From positions 62,001-126,000 of the forward strand of contig NZ_SMAK01000003.1 in assembly GCF_004346195.1 (NCBI RefSeq): a DNA stretch of 64,000 nt, written 5' to 3'. The translations under genes were made by a program, and so were the position numbers. This stretch comes from Tepidamorphus gemmatus. GTDB taxonomy: Bacteria > Pseudomonadota > Alphaproteobacteria > Rhizobiales > Tepidamorphaceae. The notes under the pieces were generated by a model. It saw nothing but the letters and a program-made list of their open reading frames with translations. It had not been told where the DNA came from and ran no database searches. This document shows, piece by piece, positions 25,876 to 35,480 of the stretch (positions are counted from its first letter, which is position 1; the number at the start of each line of letters is the position of its first letter).

Positions 25876-27833
25876 GCACGATGCGATCCGAACAGGCCGA
25901 AGCGGCGCTTCGGTGCCGGCTCGGGCGCGCCGTCCTCCACGTCCGCGAGCGGCCCGGGATCGTCGGGCAGACGGGCCGGAAAGCCGCCTGCGTCGAGGAC
26001 GCCGCCCGGCGCGGGCGTGTCCGGATCGGCGACGGCCTCCGCGGCCGGCGGCGCCGGGGGCTGTACGGGCAAGACGGCAGCGGGCGCTGCGGCCGCAGCG
26101 ACGGTCGTGGCCGACGGCCGGTCCGGCGCGGCGGCCACCTGCGGGTTGGCGGCGATGTCCGTCGCAGTCACGTGCGAAGCAGCCGCGGCGGCCGCAACCG
26201 GCGGCGTCTCGTTCACGCCGGTCGCGTCCACCGGCTCGGCAGGCACCGGTCCGGCGCCGGTCTCGGCCGGGCCGCGGCGCGGTGAGTCCGGCACAACGTC
26301 GGCAGCCGACGCGGCGGACGCGACGGGCGACCTGTCGGCCGGTTCGACCGCCTCCGCGCCTTCGGAGACGATCTCGCCGGCTGCCGTGGCCGATGCCGGC
26401 GCGATCGTGGTGTCCACAGCGGCCGCCGCGCCCGGCTCGACGTCATCCGGCGTTGCGGTCCTTGCCGCGAGCAGCGGACCGGCCACGCCGGCGGGCAATT
26501 GCCGCGAGTCGGCGTCGCGGTCTCCGTCGCGGTCGGCGTCGACGCCGAGCACCTCCATCGGCACCTTCCATTCGAAGGCATCGAGCCGCCCGGTCACCGG
26601 CGAGACCGGCGCCCAGCGCTCGGAGACATAGCCGTCGGCCACCCAGGCGGGGTCGCGCGGTGCCCTGACCGCGCGCGCCAGCCATTCGCGCACGAGCCCT
26701 GCGTCGCCGGTCTCGCCCTCGGCGATCTCGGCCATCAGCAGACAGACGCGCTGGCTCGGGCGCGACCGCGCGATCGGTTCCAGGGCCTCGCGCGCCTGCG
26801 ACCAGTCGCGCGCCTCGATCGCCGCCACCGCGACACCGATCCGCCCCTCGACGTTGTTCGGCATCTTCGACAACAGCGTCTTCGCGCGCTTCAGCCGGTC
26901 GCGAGCGGAATCTCCGGCGCGGGCATGCGCATAGACCTCGGCGAGATCGGGGTGCGGCGACAGCCGCCAGGTCTTCTCGATGATCTTGGTTGCCTGCCTG
27001 GGATTGCCCATGGCCGCCGACTGCCGCGCCGCGACCACCGCCGCCGGCACCAGCTCCGGCGCGAGCTTGTGCGCCTCGAGCGCCAGCGTCAGCGCGGTCT
27101 CCGGCGCGTCGCGCGCCTCGTGTTCGAGCGCCTGCGCGGTCAGCAGCACCGCACGTGCCCGTTTCGCCTGCTTCTTGTCGATCAGACCATGGCCGACGTT
27201 GCGCTCCAGTGTCGCCAGCGCGCCGGCCCAGTCGCCGTCGCGGGTCTGCATGTCGAACAGCGCCGACGCCGCCCAGGCGATGCCCGGACCGCGCTCCGCC
27301 GCACGCACGACGCACAGCCGCGCCGTCTCGAGATCGCCGTCCCGCTGCGCCTCGATGTAGAGTCCCCGCAGGCCGAGCATTTCCGTCTCCGGCCGCCCGA
27401 TCATCGTCTCGAAGACCCTGCGCGCGGCGGCGCGGTCGCCGTTGAGCTGGGCTGCCTGTGCCTCGAGCAGGAGTGCCAGCGGTTCGTTGCGCATCAGCCT
27501 GCGCGATTCGTTGGCGTAATGGCGCGCGAGGCGCGCGTCGCCGGCGCCGACCGCGATCATGCCCTTCGAGATGGCCTGGTAGCCTCTCGTCCTGCGTCGC
27601 GACCGGAAGTAGCCGGAGACCGCACCCGGCCCGCCGATGATCAGCCGCACCAGCCACCACAAGAGCATCAGCGCGACGACGAGGACGATCAGCGCGATCA
27701 GCGCGACCATCACCGTCGTCTCGACCTGCCAGCCCTGCCAGGTGAGCACGACCTCGCCGGGGCGGTCGGCGAGCCAGGCTGTGCCAGCGGCAATGGCGCC
27801 GACGACGAGGATGTAGAGCGCGACCCGGATCAT
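25872..27833 (-). CDS. hemY: HemY-like tetratricopeptide membrane protein
   Basis: A 653-residue inner-membrane protein. Two hydrophobic segments (about 3-22 and 42-66) precede the conserved HemY N-domain (ISKGMIAVGAGDARLARHYA, ESRRLM) and a series of TPR-like helices to about residue 430. The last 220 residues are Ala-Pro-rich and low in complexity, ending PKRRFGLFGSHRA. HemY of enterobacteria is a membrane protein encoded behind hemCD and is linked to heme synthesis, but has no known catalytic activity; it is not protoporphyrinogen oxidase. The ATG at 27833 starts right at the first membrane segment, 25 bp after the mitofilin-like gene. Confidence 0.9.
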   Translation of the reverse strand: MIRVALYILVVGAIAAGTAWLADRPGEVVLTWQGWQVETTVMVALIALIVLVVALMLLWWLVRLIIGGPGAVSGYFRSRRRTRGYQAISKGMIAVGAGDARLARHYANESRRLMRNEPLALLLEAQAAQLNGDRAAARRVFETMIGRPETEMLGLRGLYIEAQRDGDLETARLCVVRAAERGPGIAWAASALFDMQTRDGDWAGALATLERNVGHGLIDKKQAKRARAVLLTAQALEHEARDAPETALTLALEAHKLAPELVPAAVVAARQSAAMGNPRQATKIIEKTWRLSPHPDLAEVYAHARAGDSARDRLKRAKTLLSKMPNNVEGRIGVAVAAIEARDWSQAREALEPIARSRPSQRVCLLMAEIAEGETGDAGLVREWLARAVRAPRDPAWVADGYVSERWAPVSPVTGRLDAFEWKVPMEVLGVDADRDGDRDADSRQLPAGVAGPLLAARTATPDDVEPGAAAAVDTTIAPASATAAGEIVSEGAEAVEPADRSPVASAASAADVVPDSPRRGPAETGAGPVPAEPVDATGVNETPPVAAAAAASHVTATDIAANPQVAAAPDRPSATTVAAAAAPAAVLPVQPPAPPAAEAVADPDTPAPGGVLDAGGFPARLPDDPGPLADVEDGAPEPAPKRRFGLFGSHRA

Positions 27834-27858
27834 GCGTGCTGGTGTCCCGATAACCCGT

Positions 27859-29739
27859 TCAGTTGCCTGCGACGGCAGCTCCGAGCCGCGCCGACAGGTG
27901 CTCCAGTTCCTGCTCCGCCCCGACCCGGGCGACCAGATCCGCCGCCCAGGCAGCGGATGCCGACTTGGCGGCTTCGTCGAGCATGTTCCACTGCCGCTCC
28001 GCCTCCGCCAGATCGTCGTCCGCGAGCGCCATCTCGATGCGTGCGAGGATCGCCCCGCGGCTGTCGCCCTCGGCCCTGCCGGTCGGCCGGATGCGGACCA
28101 GGGACTGTGCGCCCGACAGCAGCCGGCTAACCAGCCGGCCATCGTCGGCGCCGGAGCCTGCCTGCAGAATATTCCCGGCGAGCGTTGAGAAAGCGTTCCG
28201 CAGCGCGGCGGGAGTCGGCACGCCAGTCGCCGCCCGCGCCTCCAGCACCGGAATGTCGATGTCCTTGGGGGCGACGCGCCTGAGCACCTGAAGCTCGTCC
28301 TGGTAGGCCCTGCCGCTGTCGACGGCCCGCTGCAACGCGGCGAGCGCGAGCGCCGCGGCAGCGGCCCGCGATTCGGCTGCCGTGCGCTGGTCGATCGTTC
28401 GCTCGACGGCGGCGATCTTCGTCTCGATCTGGCGGTCGGCCGATGCCAGCGCGCCGCGCAGGGTCTCGACGTCGCCCTTCAGTGCGGTGATCTCGGACTC
28501 GAGCTCCGCCACCCGCGCGGCGGCGGTCTCACCTGCCTCGGAACGCACCGTGTCGAGCGCTCCGGCCACTTCCGCCAGACGTTGCTCGAGGGCGGCCATG
28601 CGCGCGGCGAGCCTGTCGACCACATCGGCATGGACGTTCGCTGCCGCAGGCGTCGGGTCGGCGGTGGCGGCAGGCGTCTCGGCGGCAGACGTCTCGGCGC
28701 TGTCCATGTCCGGGTTGGTACGATCGACCGCCGACGTCACGGCCGCGCTGCCCGGCGCACCGCTCGCCTGAAGGGCAGCCACCCGTTGCTCGACAGCGGC
28801 GAGCCGCTCGGCCAGCGCATTCGGCCCCGGCGAGGTCTCCTGCGGGTGCTCGGTGTCGAGCAGCGCGACCCAGTCCTCGACCGTCTGCAGGCGCGTGCCG
28901 ACATCGGCCGGTACGGCCTCCACCTTCGCCGCCAGGGCCGCCAGCGACTCCTCGAGCGTCCGTACGCGCCGCACCAGCGTGTTCCTGGGATCGGCGCCCA
29001 TCTCCTTGAACGCGGTCTCGAGCGCCTGCAGCTGCGTTGCGAGTTCGCGCGTCACGTCGCGGCGCGGTGTCCGGGCCGCGGCGGCCTCCAGCGAGGCGAC
29101 CCGACGGTCGAGATCGTGAGTCCGCACGGCCAGCCCGTCGATCGCCGTCGACAGGTCGCGCGGCAGGATACCGCCGTAATAGAGTCCCAGATAGATCGCC
29201 AGCGATACCAGCGCGCCGATCAGACCCGCGGCGATCACGCTCGCCCGTCGGGCGGTCGGCAAGGGCGCCGGCAGACGGTCGCCGCCGCCGGACCCGCCGC
29301 CAGATCCATCCGTCGGGGGTTCGCCCCCCGCCGGCAGACCATCGCCCGGCGGACCATCGCCCGGCGGACCATCCCCCGGCGGACCATCCCCCAACGGACC
29401 ATCCCCGGGGCGATCGTCGGGCTGATCCTGCCGCACCGGTCCGCTGTCGGGGCCCGCCGCGATCGCTTGCTCAGGCGCTTCGTCGGCAGGTCGCTGCGCG
29501 GCCGGATCGCGATCGGGATCGGGAGTCGAAGTCGCTTCCGCCAATGCCGGCTGCGAATCCGCAGCCGGACTCGCCTCGTCGGCGGCTGCGGTCTCGGCCG
29601 CTGCCGGGGGTTGCGGCGCGGCAGCGATCTCGCGCGCCTCGAGATCGAGCACCGGGGGTTTCGTCACGCCGCGGCGCCGTCCGCGGGTAGTGGTCGGGAC
29701 GGATGTGGATCTGGGCTTGGCATCGTCACCGGTCGACAT
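27859..29739 (-). CDS. Mitofilin (Mic60)-like inner membrane protein
   Basis: A 626-residue protein with a disordered Pro-Ala-Gly-Asp-rich N-terminus (1-160), one membrane segment near 165-187 (SVIAAGLIGALVSLAIYLG), coiled coil from about 200 to 430 with many heptad-like Leu, Ala and Glu residues, and a C-terminal domain (about 470-626) with DELQVLRRVAP, VPTPAALRNAFSTLA and ARIEMALADDDLAEAERQWN. This C-terminal pattern matches bacterial mitofilin/Mic60 homologues, which in alphaproteobacteria shape intracytoplasmic membranes and are typically encoded in the heme operon, as here. It contains a short in-frame repeat at 29341-29400. Confidence 0.82.
   Translation of the reverse strand: MSTGDDAKPRSTSVPTTTRGRRRGVTKPPVLDLEAREIAAAPQPPAAAETAAADEASPAADSQPALAEATSTPDPDRDPAAQRPADEAPEQAIAAGPDSGPVRQDQPDDRPGDGPLGDGPPGDGPPGDGPPGDGLPAGGEPPTDGSGGGSGGGDRLPAPLPTARRASVIAAGLIGALVSLAIYLGLYYGGILPRDLSTAIDGLAVRTHDLDRRVASLEAAAARTPRRDVTRELATQLQALETAFKEMGADPRNTLVRRVRTLEESLAALAAKVEAVPADVGTRLQTVEDWVALLDTEHPQETSPGPNALAERLAAVEQRVAALQASGAPGSAAVTSAVDRTNPDMDSAETSAAETPAATADPTPAAANVHADVVDRLAARMAALEQRLAEVAGALDTVRSEAGETAAARVAELESEITALKGDVETLRGALASADRQIETKIAAVERTIDQRTAAESRAAAAALALAALQRAVDSGRAYQDELQVLRRVAPKDIDIPVLEARAATGVPTPAALRNAFSTLAGNILQAGSGADDGRLVSRLLSGAQSLVRIRPTGRAEGDSRGAILARIEMALADDDLAEAERQWNMLDEAAKSASAAWAADLVARVGAEQELEHLSARLGAAVAGN
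29341..29400 (-). repeat. 15-bp in-frame tandem repeat in the mitofilin-like gene
   Basis: Four consecutive 15-bp units on the plus strand (29341-29355, 29356-29370, 29371-29385, 29386-29400) are identical or differ at one to three positions; the basic unit is ATCGCCCGGCGGACC. Partial copies flank both sides. The unit encodes the pentapeptide GDGPP in the disordered N-terminus just before the membrane segment. It is a likely variable-number repeat. Confidence 0.85.
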
Positions 29740-29854
29740 GTGCTCGGGTTCCGCTCTTCCTGTCGCTGTGCTTGTCCGGATCCTGCCGGCTCGACCGCCT
29801 CGGCTCCTTATACACCCTTTCCTTTCGCTGTCGCGATACGGCGGCAGCGACCGT

Positions 29855-30568
29855 TCAGCGGCCGGCGAGACAGGCCTCCAGCGCTGCGATGAGAGCATCC
29901 TCGTCGGGCGAGTCTGCGGCGCGGACATGGCCGAAACCCGCCGCCTTCGCCATGTCCGCGACGCCCGGCGACAGGCAGACGCCCGGGACATGGGCGAGCC
30001 GGTCGCGCAGGCCGGCGCGCGCGGCCAGCTCGCCGAACAGCCTCGCGGCGCGGGCCGAATAGAGCAGCACGGCGGTGACGCGGCCGCTGCCGACGGCCTC
30101 GACCGCTGCTGCCGGAAGGGCGTCCGCCGCGGCGGCCTCGTAGACCACCACCCTGCGCACGTCGAAGCCGGCACGGCGCAGCCTGCCCTCGAGATCGCCG
30201 GCCGTGTCGCGGCCGCTCGCATAAAGGATCGTCCCGTCGGACGGGCGTTGCCGGGCGAGGATCATTGCGGCGAGATCGCCGACCCCGCCGCCGGCGGAGA
30301 CGGCGCCGGCGAACCCGGCCGCGCGCGCGGCAGCGGCGGTGCGGTCGCCGACGGCATAGAGCGGCAGGGTCCTGAGGCGTGGCTCAGCCGCGATCGCCGG
30401 AACCGCATTGGCGCTGGTGATCGCCGTCGCGGCACAGCTTTCCGGCACGGTGGCGGCCACCGGCACGATGCGGCTCGCCGGCGCGGCGATCGCCGTGATG
30501 CCGCGCGCCGCCAGCCGCGCGATCGTGCGGTCCGCATCCGCCTGCGGCCGCACCACCAGCACCGTCAC
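29855..30568 (-). CDS. hemD: Uroporphyrinogen-III synthase
   Basis: A 237-residue cytoplasmic enzyme that cyclises hydroxymethylbilane with inversion of ring D. HemD sequences diverge strongly; here the pattern VLVVRPQADADRTIARL, TAITSANAV, LYAVGDRTAAAARAAG, YASGRDTAGDL and VLLYSARAARLFGEL is typical. The start is a GTG at 30568 that overlaps the hemC stop (GTGA at 30565-30568), which shows translational coupling and rules out the longer ATG version. Order hemC-hemD-mitofilin-hemY is a known alphaproteobacterial heme/membrane operon. Confidence 0.9.
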   Translation of the reverse strand: MTVLVVRPQADADRTIARLAARGITAIAAPASRIVPVAATVPESCAATAITSANAVPAIAAEPRLRTLPLYAVGDRTAAAARAAGFAGAVSAGGGVGDLAAMILARQRPSDGTILYASGRDTAGDLEGRLRRAGFDVRRVVVYEAAAADALPAAAVEAVGSGRVTAVLLYSARAARLFGELAARAGLRDRLAHVPGVCLSPGVADMAKAAGFGHVRAADSPDEDALIAALEACLAGR

Positions 30569-31494
30569 GTCGCAGCCCTCAGCGCCTCGAGAAACTCCTC
30601 CCCGGCCCGACCGATGATGTCCTCCCCCGCCCGGCGGCCGATCGCCTCGGCCTCCGACGGGGCACCGCACGCCTCGGCCTCGAACGCGGTCTGCCCGTCG
30701 GGACTGAGGACCAATCCGCGGAATGCCAGGACTCCATCGCGGATGCGGGCGTGACCGGCGATCGGCGTACGGCAGGAGCCGTCCAGGACCGCGAGGAAGG
30801 CCCGCTCGCAGGCGAGCGCGGCCGCCGTCGGCGGGTGGTCGATGGCGGCGACGAGACGATTGGTTGCCGCGTCGTCGGCGCGGGTCTCGATCGCGATCGC
30901 GCCCTGGCCGAGTGCGGGCGGGAACGCTTCGGGGTCGAACAGCGCCGTGGCCGCGTGGGCCGCGCCAAGCCGCTTCAGGCCGGCAAGCGCGAGCAGCGTC
31001 GCCTGGACCTCACCCGCCTCGAGCTTGCTGAGCCGGGTCTGCACATTGCCGCGCAGGCTCACTACCTTCAGATCCGGGCGCAGCCGCCTGACCAGCGCCT
31101 GCCGGCGCAGCGAGGCCGTACCGACCATCGCTCCTGCCGGAAGCTCCTCGAGGCAGCCGGCGATGCGGCTGACAAAGGCGTCGCGTACGTCCTCGCGCTC
31201 CAGAACCGCCGACAGCACAAGGCCGTCCGGCAGCCAGGTCGGCACGTCCTTGGCCGAGTGGACGGCGATGTCGGCGCGTCCGTCGATCAGCGCCTCCTCG
31301 ATCTCCTTGGTGAAGAGGCCCTTGCCGCCGGCCTCCGACAGCGGTCGGTCGAGGATGCGGTCGCCGGTCGTCTTCAGCACGAGGATCTCGCTCGCGCCGT
31401 CGCGAGGACCATGCGCGGCGGCGAGCCGGGCAGCGACCTCGCGGGCTTGGGCGAGGGCGAGAGGGCTGCCTCGGGTGGCTATACGGAGGGTCAC
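30565..31494 (-). CDS. hemC: Hydroxymethylbilane synthase (porphobilinogen deaminase)
   Basis: A 309-residue cytoplasmic enzyme that joins four porphobilinogen units to hydroxymethylbilane. Motifs are [46 protein letters not shown] and [20 protein letters not shown]. The dipyrromethane cofactor attaches to the Cys of [13 protein letters not shown]. It is the first gene of the leftward heme operon and diverges from tsaD across 91 bp. Confidence 0.97.
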   Translation of the reverse strand: MTLRIATRGSPLALAQAREVAARLAAAHGPRDGASEILVLKTTGDRILDRPLSEAGGKGLFTKEIEEALIDGRADIAVHSAKDVPTWLPDGLVLSAVLEREDVRDAFVSRIAGCLEELPAGAMVGTASLRRQALVRRLRPDLKVVSLRGNVQTRLSKLEAGEVQATLLALAGLKRLGAAHAATALFDPEAFPPALGQGAIAIETRADDAATNRLVAAIDHPPTAAALACERAFLAVLDGSCRTPIAGHARIRDGVLAFRGLVLSPDGQTAFEAEACGAPSEAEAIGRRAGEDIIGRAGEEFLEALRAAT

Positions 31495-31532
31495 GTCGAT
31501 GCTCGTCGGGATGGCGGTCCGGTTCTGGGGCG

Positions 31533-31561
31533 ACTATACGGTCGGGCGCGGCGGATGGGAA
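31533..31561 (-). promoter_or_regulatory. Possible promoter of the hemC operon
   Basis: On the leftward strand TTCCCA (31561-31556) and TATAGT (31538-31533) are separated by 17 bases. Transcription would begin near 31526, about 30 bases before the hemC start. The -10 differs from the consensus by one base; the -35 matches at four of six. Confidence 0.45.
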
Positions 31562-31585
31562 ACGCAGGGTGGAGTACGGCACGGA

Positions 31586-32626
31586 ATGCGGGTGCTCGGC
31601 ATCGAGACGAGTTGCGACGAGACGGCCGCCGCCGTCGTGGAGCGGCAGCCGGACGGAAGCGGTCGCATTCTCGCCAATGTGGTGCTCAGTCAGCTCGAGG
31701 AGCATGCCGCCTTCGGCGGCGTGGTGCCGGAGATCGCCGCGCGTGCCCATGTCGAGGCGCTCGACCGCCTGATCGCGCAGGCGATGGCCGAGGCCGGCTG
31801 CGGCTTCGCCGGTCTCGACGGCATCGCGGCCACGGCCGGACCCGGCCTGATCGGCGGGCTGCTGGTCGGCCTGATGACCGGCAAGGCCATTGCGGCTGCC
31901 GCCGGAAAGCCGCTCGTCGCCGTCAATCACCTCGAGGCGCATGCGCTGACCGCACGGCTCACCGACGCCGTCGCCTTCCCTTATCTCGTGCTGCTGGTCA
32001 CCGGGGGGCACACCCAGATCGTCGCCGTGGAGGCGCTCGGCCGCTACCGGTGCTGGGGCACGACCATCGACGACGCGGTCGGCGAGGCCTTCGACAAGGT
32101 CGCCAAGATGCTCGGTCTCGGCTGGCCGGGCGGGCCGGCGGTCGAGCGCCAGGCGGCCGAGGGCGACCCCGACCGGTTCGCCTTCCCCCGCCCGTTGGCC
32201 GGACGCCCGGGGTGCGACTTCTCCTTCTCCGGGCTCAAGACCGCGGTCCGGATCGAGGCGCAACGGCTGCAGCCGCTCGACGACCGTGACGTTGCCGACA
32301 TCTGCGCGGGCTTCCAGGCAGCCGTGGTCGAAACGCTCGCCGACCGGACCGCTGCCGCGCTCCACCGCTTCCGGGCCGGGTACGGGCCGCACCCGACGCT
32401 GGTGGTCGCCGGCGGCGTCGCCGCCAACCAGGCGGTGCGCGCGCGGCTGGTCGAACTTGCCGGCCGTCACGACGCCCGTCTCTTCGCGCCGCCGCTCGCA
32501 CTGTGCGGCGACAATGCCGCCATGGTCGCTTGGGCCGGCGCCGAACGGCTTGCCGCCGGTCTTGCCGACGGGATGGATACGCCGGCACGCGCCCGTTGGC
32601 CGCTCGAGGAGATCGGCTCGCCATGA
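31586..32626 (+). CDS. tsaD: tRNA N6-threonylcarbamoyladenosine transferase TsaD
   Basis: A 346-residue ASKHA-fold protein that transfers the threonylcarbamoyl group to A37 of tRNAs reading ANN codons, with TsaB and TsaE. Motifs are [34 protein letters not shown], metal ligands in [30 protein letters not shown] and [13 protein letters not shown]. The ATG at 31586 gives the classical start; the open frame upstream is not conserved-looking. Its stop overlaps the gpsA start (ATGA at 32623-32626). The product is needed for the later MtaB step encoded at 20863. Confidence 0.97.
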   Translation: MRVLGIETSCDETAAAVVERQPDGSGRILANVVLSQLEEHAAFGGVVPEIAARAHVEALDRLIAQAMAEAGCGFAGLDGIAATAGPGLIGGLLVGLMTGKAIAAAAGKPLVAVNHLEAHALTARLTDAVAFPYLVLLVTGGHTQIVAVEALGRYRCWGTTIDDAVGEAFDKVAKMLGLGWPGGPAVERQAAEGDPDRFAFPRPLAGRPGCDFSFSGLKTAVRIEAQRLQPLDDRDVADICAGFQAAVVETLADRTAAALHRFRAGYGPHPTLVVAGGVAANQAVRARLVELAGRHDARLFAPPLALCGDNAAMVAWAGAERLAAGLADGMDTPARARWPLEEIGSP

Positions 32627-33621
32627 TCGCGATCGGGACTGTCGGCATCATCGGTGCCGGAGCCTGGGGCACGGCGCTGGCCCAGACGGCGGCGCTTGCC
32701 GGGCGCAGCGTGGTGCTGTGGGCACGTGATGAGCGCACCGCCTGGGCGATCAACGCCCGCCATGAGAACCCGCGCCGGCTGCCCGGCGTCGTGCTGCAGC
32801 CGGGGATTCGGGCAACCGCCGACATCGCCGAGGCCTGCCACGCCGATGCCCTCGTGCTGGCGGTGCCCGCGCAGGCGCTGCGCAATGTCGCGGCCGGATT
32901 GACCGCACATCTTGGTGCGGCCATGCCGGTGGTAATCGCCGCCAAGGGGATCGAGCGGACGAGCGGCGCCTTCCTAGTCGATGTGCTGGCCGAGGTTCTG
33001 CCGGCAGCGGTTCCGGCGGTGCTTTCCGGGCCGAGCTTCGCGGCCGACGTGGCGCGCGGCCTGCCGACCGCCGTCACGCTCGCCGCGGCCGACGCGGGGC
33101 TTGCGGCGGCTCTCGTCAGCGCGCTCGGTCATGCCGCCTTCCGGCCCTATTCCTCCACCGATCTCACCGGCGTGCAGATCGGCGGAGCGGTCAAGAACGT
33201 GCTGGCGATCGCGTGCGGCATCGTGGTCGGGCGGGCGCTGGGGGCGAGCGCCCAGGCGGCGCTGATCGCGCGCGGTTTCGCCGAGATGAGCCGCTTCGGC
33301 CATGCCCTCGGCGCCCGCCCCGAGACGCTGGCCGGCCTCTCCGGACTCGGCGATCTGGTGCTGACGGCGACGAATGCCCAGTCGCGCAACTTCTCCTTCG
33401 GCCTCGCGCTCGGGCGCGGCGACGATACCGAGGCCCTGCTGACCGACGGCGCGGCGGTGACCGAGGGGGTCTGGACCGCGCCGGCCGTGGTGGCCCGCGC
33501 TGCCGGCCTTGGCGTCGAGATGCCGATCTGTGCGGCGGTGGCTGCCGTCGTCACCGGACGGATCGGCCTCGATGATGCGATCGAGGGACTGATGTCCCGC
33601 CCGTTGCGCCCGGAGGGCTGA
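32623..33621 (+). CDS. gpsA: Glycerol-3-phosphate dehydrogenase [NAD(P)+]
   Basis: A 332-residue cytoplasmic enzyme that reduces dihydroxyacetone phosphate to sn-glycerol 3-phosphate for phospholipid synthesis. The Rossmann motif is [14 protein letters not shown]; further motifs are [19 protein letters not shown], the catalytic-lysine segment [14 protein letters not shown] and [20 protein letters not shown]. Start at 32623 overlaps tsaD by 4 bp, indicating coupling; this pairing is common in rhizobia. Confidence 0.97.
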   Translation: MIAIGTVGIIGAGAWGTALAQTAALAGRSVVLWARDERTAWAINARHENPRRLPGVVLQPGIRATADIAEACHADALVLAVPAQALRNVAAGLTAHLGAAMPVVIAAKGIERTSGAFLVDVLAEVLPAAVPAVLSGPSFAADVARGLPTAVTLAAADAGLAAALVSALGHAAFRPYSSTDLTGVQIGGAVKNVLAIACGIVVGRALGASAQAALIARGFAEMSRFGHALGARPETLAGLSGLGDLVLTATNAQSRNFSFGLALGRGDDTEALLTDGAAVTEGVWTAPAVVARAAGLGVEMPICAAVAAVVTGRIGLDDAIEGLMSRPLRPEG

Positions 33622-33835
33622 TGGATGCGCATGCCGCCGCCATCCCGGCCGAAGCGCCGGGATCGGGACGCCTCGCCGGCAGCGTCAGGCCCGTCCGATC
33701 CCGGACCGGCCGCGGGACCGTCCGGGATGCGAGGCTCCCGGAAGCCGACTCGGGCGGGCCCGACAGGTCGACAGGCGCGACGGGGCGCGGAAGAATCCTG
33801 GTCTGCGACCGCACAGCGAGGGGAGACAGCACAAC

Positions 33836-34252
33836 ATGGCCTACTGGCTGTTCAAGTCGGAGCCCGGCACCTGGTCCTGGGACGATCAAGTCAGGGCCGG
33901 AGCGAAGGGCACGCCCTGGGACGGGGTGCGCAACTATCAGGCGCGCAACAACATGCGGGCGATGGCGGTCGGTGATCTCGGCTTCTTCTACCACTCGGTG
34001 GACGAGAAGAGGATCGTCGGGATCGTCAAGGTGATCGCGCCGATCCATCCCGACCCCACCGACACCACCGGCACGTGGGAGTGCGTCGACATCGCCGCCG
34101 TCGAGCCGCTGCCGCGGCCAGTCTCTCTCGACGACATCAAGGCGGCGCCGGATCTGGCCGGGATGGTGCTCGTGAAGAACTCGCGGCTGTCGGTCCAGCC
34201 GGTCAGCGCGGCGGAATGGACGGCGATCTGCCGGATGGGCGGGCTGGCATGA
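33836..34252 (+). CDS. EVE-domain protein
   Basis: A 138-residue protein consisting of one EVE domain (PUA-like fold): MAYWLFKSEPGTWSWDD, WDGVRNYQARNNMRAMAVGD, FFYHSVDEKRIVGIVKV. EVE and related YTH domains bind modified bases in nucleic acids; small single-domain bacterial members have no assigned target. The start at 33836 follows a 214-bp space after gpsA, where I looked for a YciI gene, often found at this place, and saw none. The stop overlaps the next gene by 4 bp (ATGA at 34249-34252). Confidence 0.92.
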   Translation: MAYWLFKSEPGTWSWDDQVRAGAKGTPWDGVRNYQARNNMRAMAVGDLGFFYHSVDEKRIVGIVKVIAPIHPDPTDTTGTWECVDIAAVEPLPRPVSLDDIKAAPDLAGMVLVKNSRLSVQPVSAAEWTAICRMGGLA

Positions 34253-34932
34253 CAGCCCGGCCGGTTGCGCCGGATGGCATGGCGCGGCGCAGCTTCGTCC
34301 TCGACAATACCGCGTTGCTGCCGGTGCCGCTCTGTCCCGAGATCCTGCTTCATGTCGCCGACGAGGCGCTGGCGCTTTGGCAAAGGACGGAACAGGAGCT
34401 CGACGAGATCGGGCTTCCGGCGCCGTTCTGGGCATTCGCCTGGGCCGGCGGACAGGCACTCGCCCGGCATGTCCTGGATCATCGCGACACGGTCGCCGGC
34501 CGACATGTGCTCGATCTCGGCGCGGGATCCGGGCTGGTCGGGATCGCGGCAATGCGGGCCGGTGCCGCCAGCGTCACCGCGATCGATCCGGATCCCTGGG
34601 CGATTGCCGCCATCGGCCTCAACGCGGCGGCCAACGGCGTGAACGTGACGGCCGTCGAGGGTGACGGCCTTGACGGCGAAGCGTCCGGATTCGATGTCGT
34701 GCTGATCGGCGACCTGTTCTACGAGCAGCCGCTGGCGGAACGTCTGCTGGCCTTCGTCGAGCGCGCGCATCGCGGTGGCGCGGCGATCCTGATCGGCGAT
34801 CCGGGCCGCAGCTATCTGCCCCGGCATCGTCTCGTCCGCCTCGCCGAGTACTCGGTGCCGACGACGCGGGCGCTCGAGGATTCCGAGATCAAGCGAACGG
34901 CGGTCTGGTCGCCGGGCTGGCCTGCTCGGTAA
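34249..34932 (+). CDS. METTL20-like SAM-dependent methyltransferase
   Basis: A 227-residue class I methyltransferase. The SAM-binding motif is HVLDLGAGSGLVGIAAMRAG, followed by AIDPDPWAIAAIGLNAAANG and the acidic-loop motif LIGDLFYEQPLAERL. The combination with PAPFWAFAWAGGQALAR near residue 60 matches the METTL20/ETFBKMT group. Human and Agrobacterium members methylate lysines of the electron transfer flavoprotein beta subunit, so ETF-beta is the likely but unproven substrate. The older annotation as nicotinamide N-methyltransferase is less likely. Start at 34249 is coupled to the EVE gene. Confidence 0.83.
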   Translation: MTARPVAPDGMARRSFVLDNTALLPVPLCPEILLHVADEALALWQRTEQELDEIGLPAPFWAFAWAGGQALARHVLDHRDTVAGRHVLDLGAGSGLVGIAAMRAGAASVTAIDPDPWAIAAIGLNAAANGVNVTAVEGDGLDGEASGFDVVLIGDLFYEQPLAERLLAFVERAHRGGAAILIGDPGRSYLPRHRLVRLAEYSVPTTRALEDSEIKRTAVWSPGWPAR

Positions 34933-35001
34933 CAACCCTGACTACGCGCCGCCCGGCGATTGCGGTACATCTGTGCGCAACGATCGGGTGGGAGGGACAG
35001 C

Positions 35002-35403
35002 ATGACGTTCACCGGGATCAACTATCTCGCCGTCGTGGTGGCTGCCGCGGTCGGCTTCGGTGCCGGCGCGGTGTGGTATCGGGTGTTCGGCACGGCGTGG
35101 CTGGCGGCGCTCGGACGGAACGCTCAGGACGTCAGGCCGAAGCCTGGTCCGTTCGTGATCGCCGGCATCGCCCAGCTGCTGATGGCCTACATGCTGGCCG
35201 GCGTGCTGGGCCACATGGGCAGCGTCACGATGCAGAACGGCATCGTCGGTGCGGCCTTCATCTGGCTGGGCTTCGTCGCGACCACCATCGTCGTCAGCGA
35301 TTCCTTCCAGGGCGCCAAACCGACGTTGAGCGTCATCGATGCCGGGCACTGGCTCGTCGTGCTGGTGCTGATGGGCGCCGTGATCGGCCTGTTCGGGGTA
35401 TGA
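35002..35403 (+). CDS. DUF1761 membrane protein
   Basis: A 133-residue inner-membrane protein with four hydrophobic segments. NYLAVVVAAAVGFGAGAVWY, YRVFGTAWLAALG, MAYMLAGVLGH and the final AGHWLVVLVLMGAVIGLFGV follow the DUF1761 pattern. No function is known for this family. GGGAGGGA lies seven bases before the ATG at 35002, a strong ribosome binding site. The gene stands alone between the methyltransferase (69 bp) and acs (122 bp). Confidence 0.88.
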   Translation: MTFTGINYLAVVVAAAVGFGAGAVWYRVFGTAWLAALGRNAQDVRPKPGPFVIAGIAQLLMAYMLAGVLGHMGSVTMQNGIVGAAFIWLGFVATTIVVSDSFQGAKPTLSVIDAGHWLVVLVLMGAVIGLFGV

Positions 35404-35480
35404 TCCGTCGACCAAAGTTCGATATCGCGGACGTTGCCGGGGCATGACCGCACCCGCATAATGCACCGCAGCGAGAGCCT

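Noticed and set aside
29326-29405. CRISPR-like array
   Set aside because: The repeats are 15 bp, adjacent without spacers and in frame within a coding region; it is a coding tandem repeat.
33622-33835. A YciI-family gene between gpsA and the EVE gene, expected from synteny
   Set aside because: None of the three plus-strand frames shows YciI-like sequence; the stretch is Arg-Pro-Gly-rich noise.
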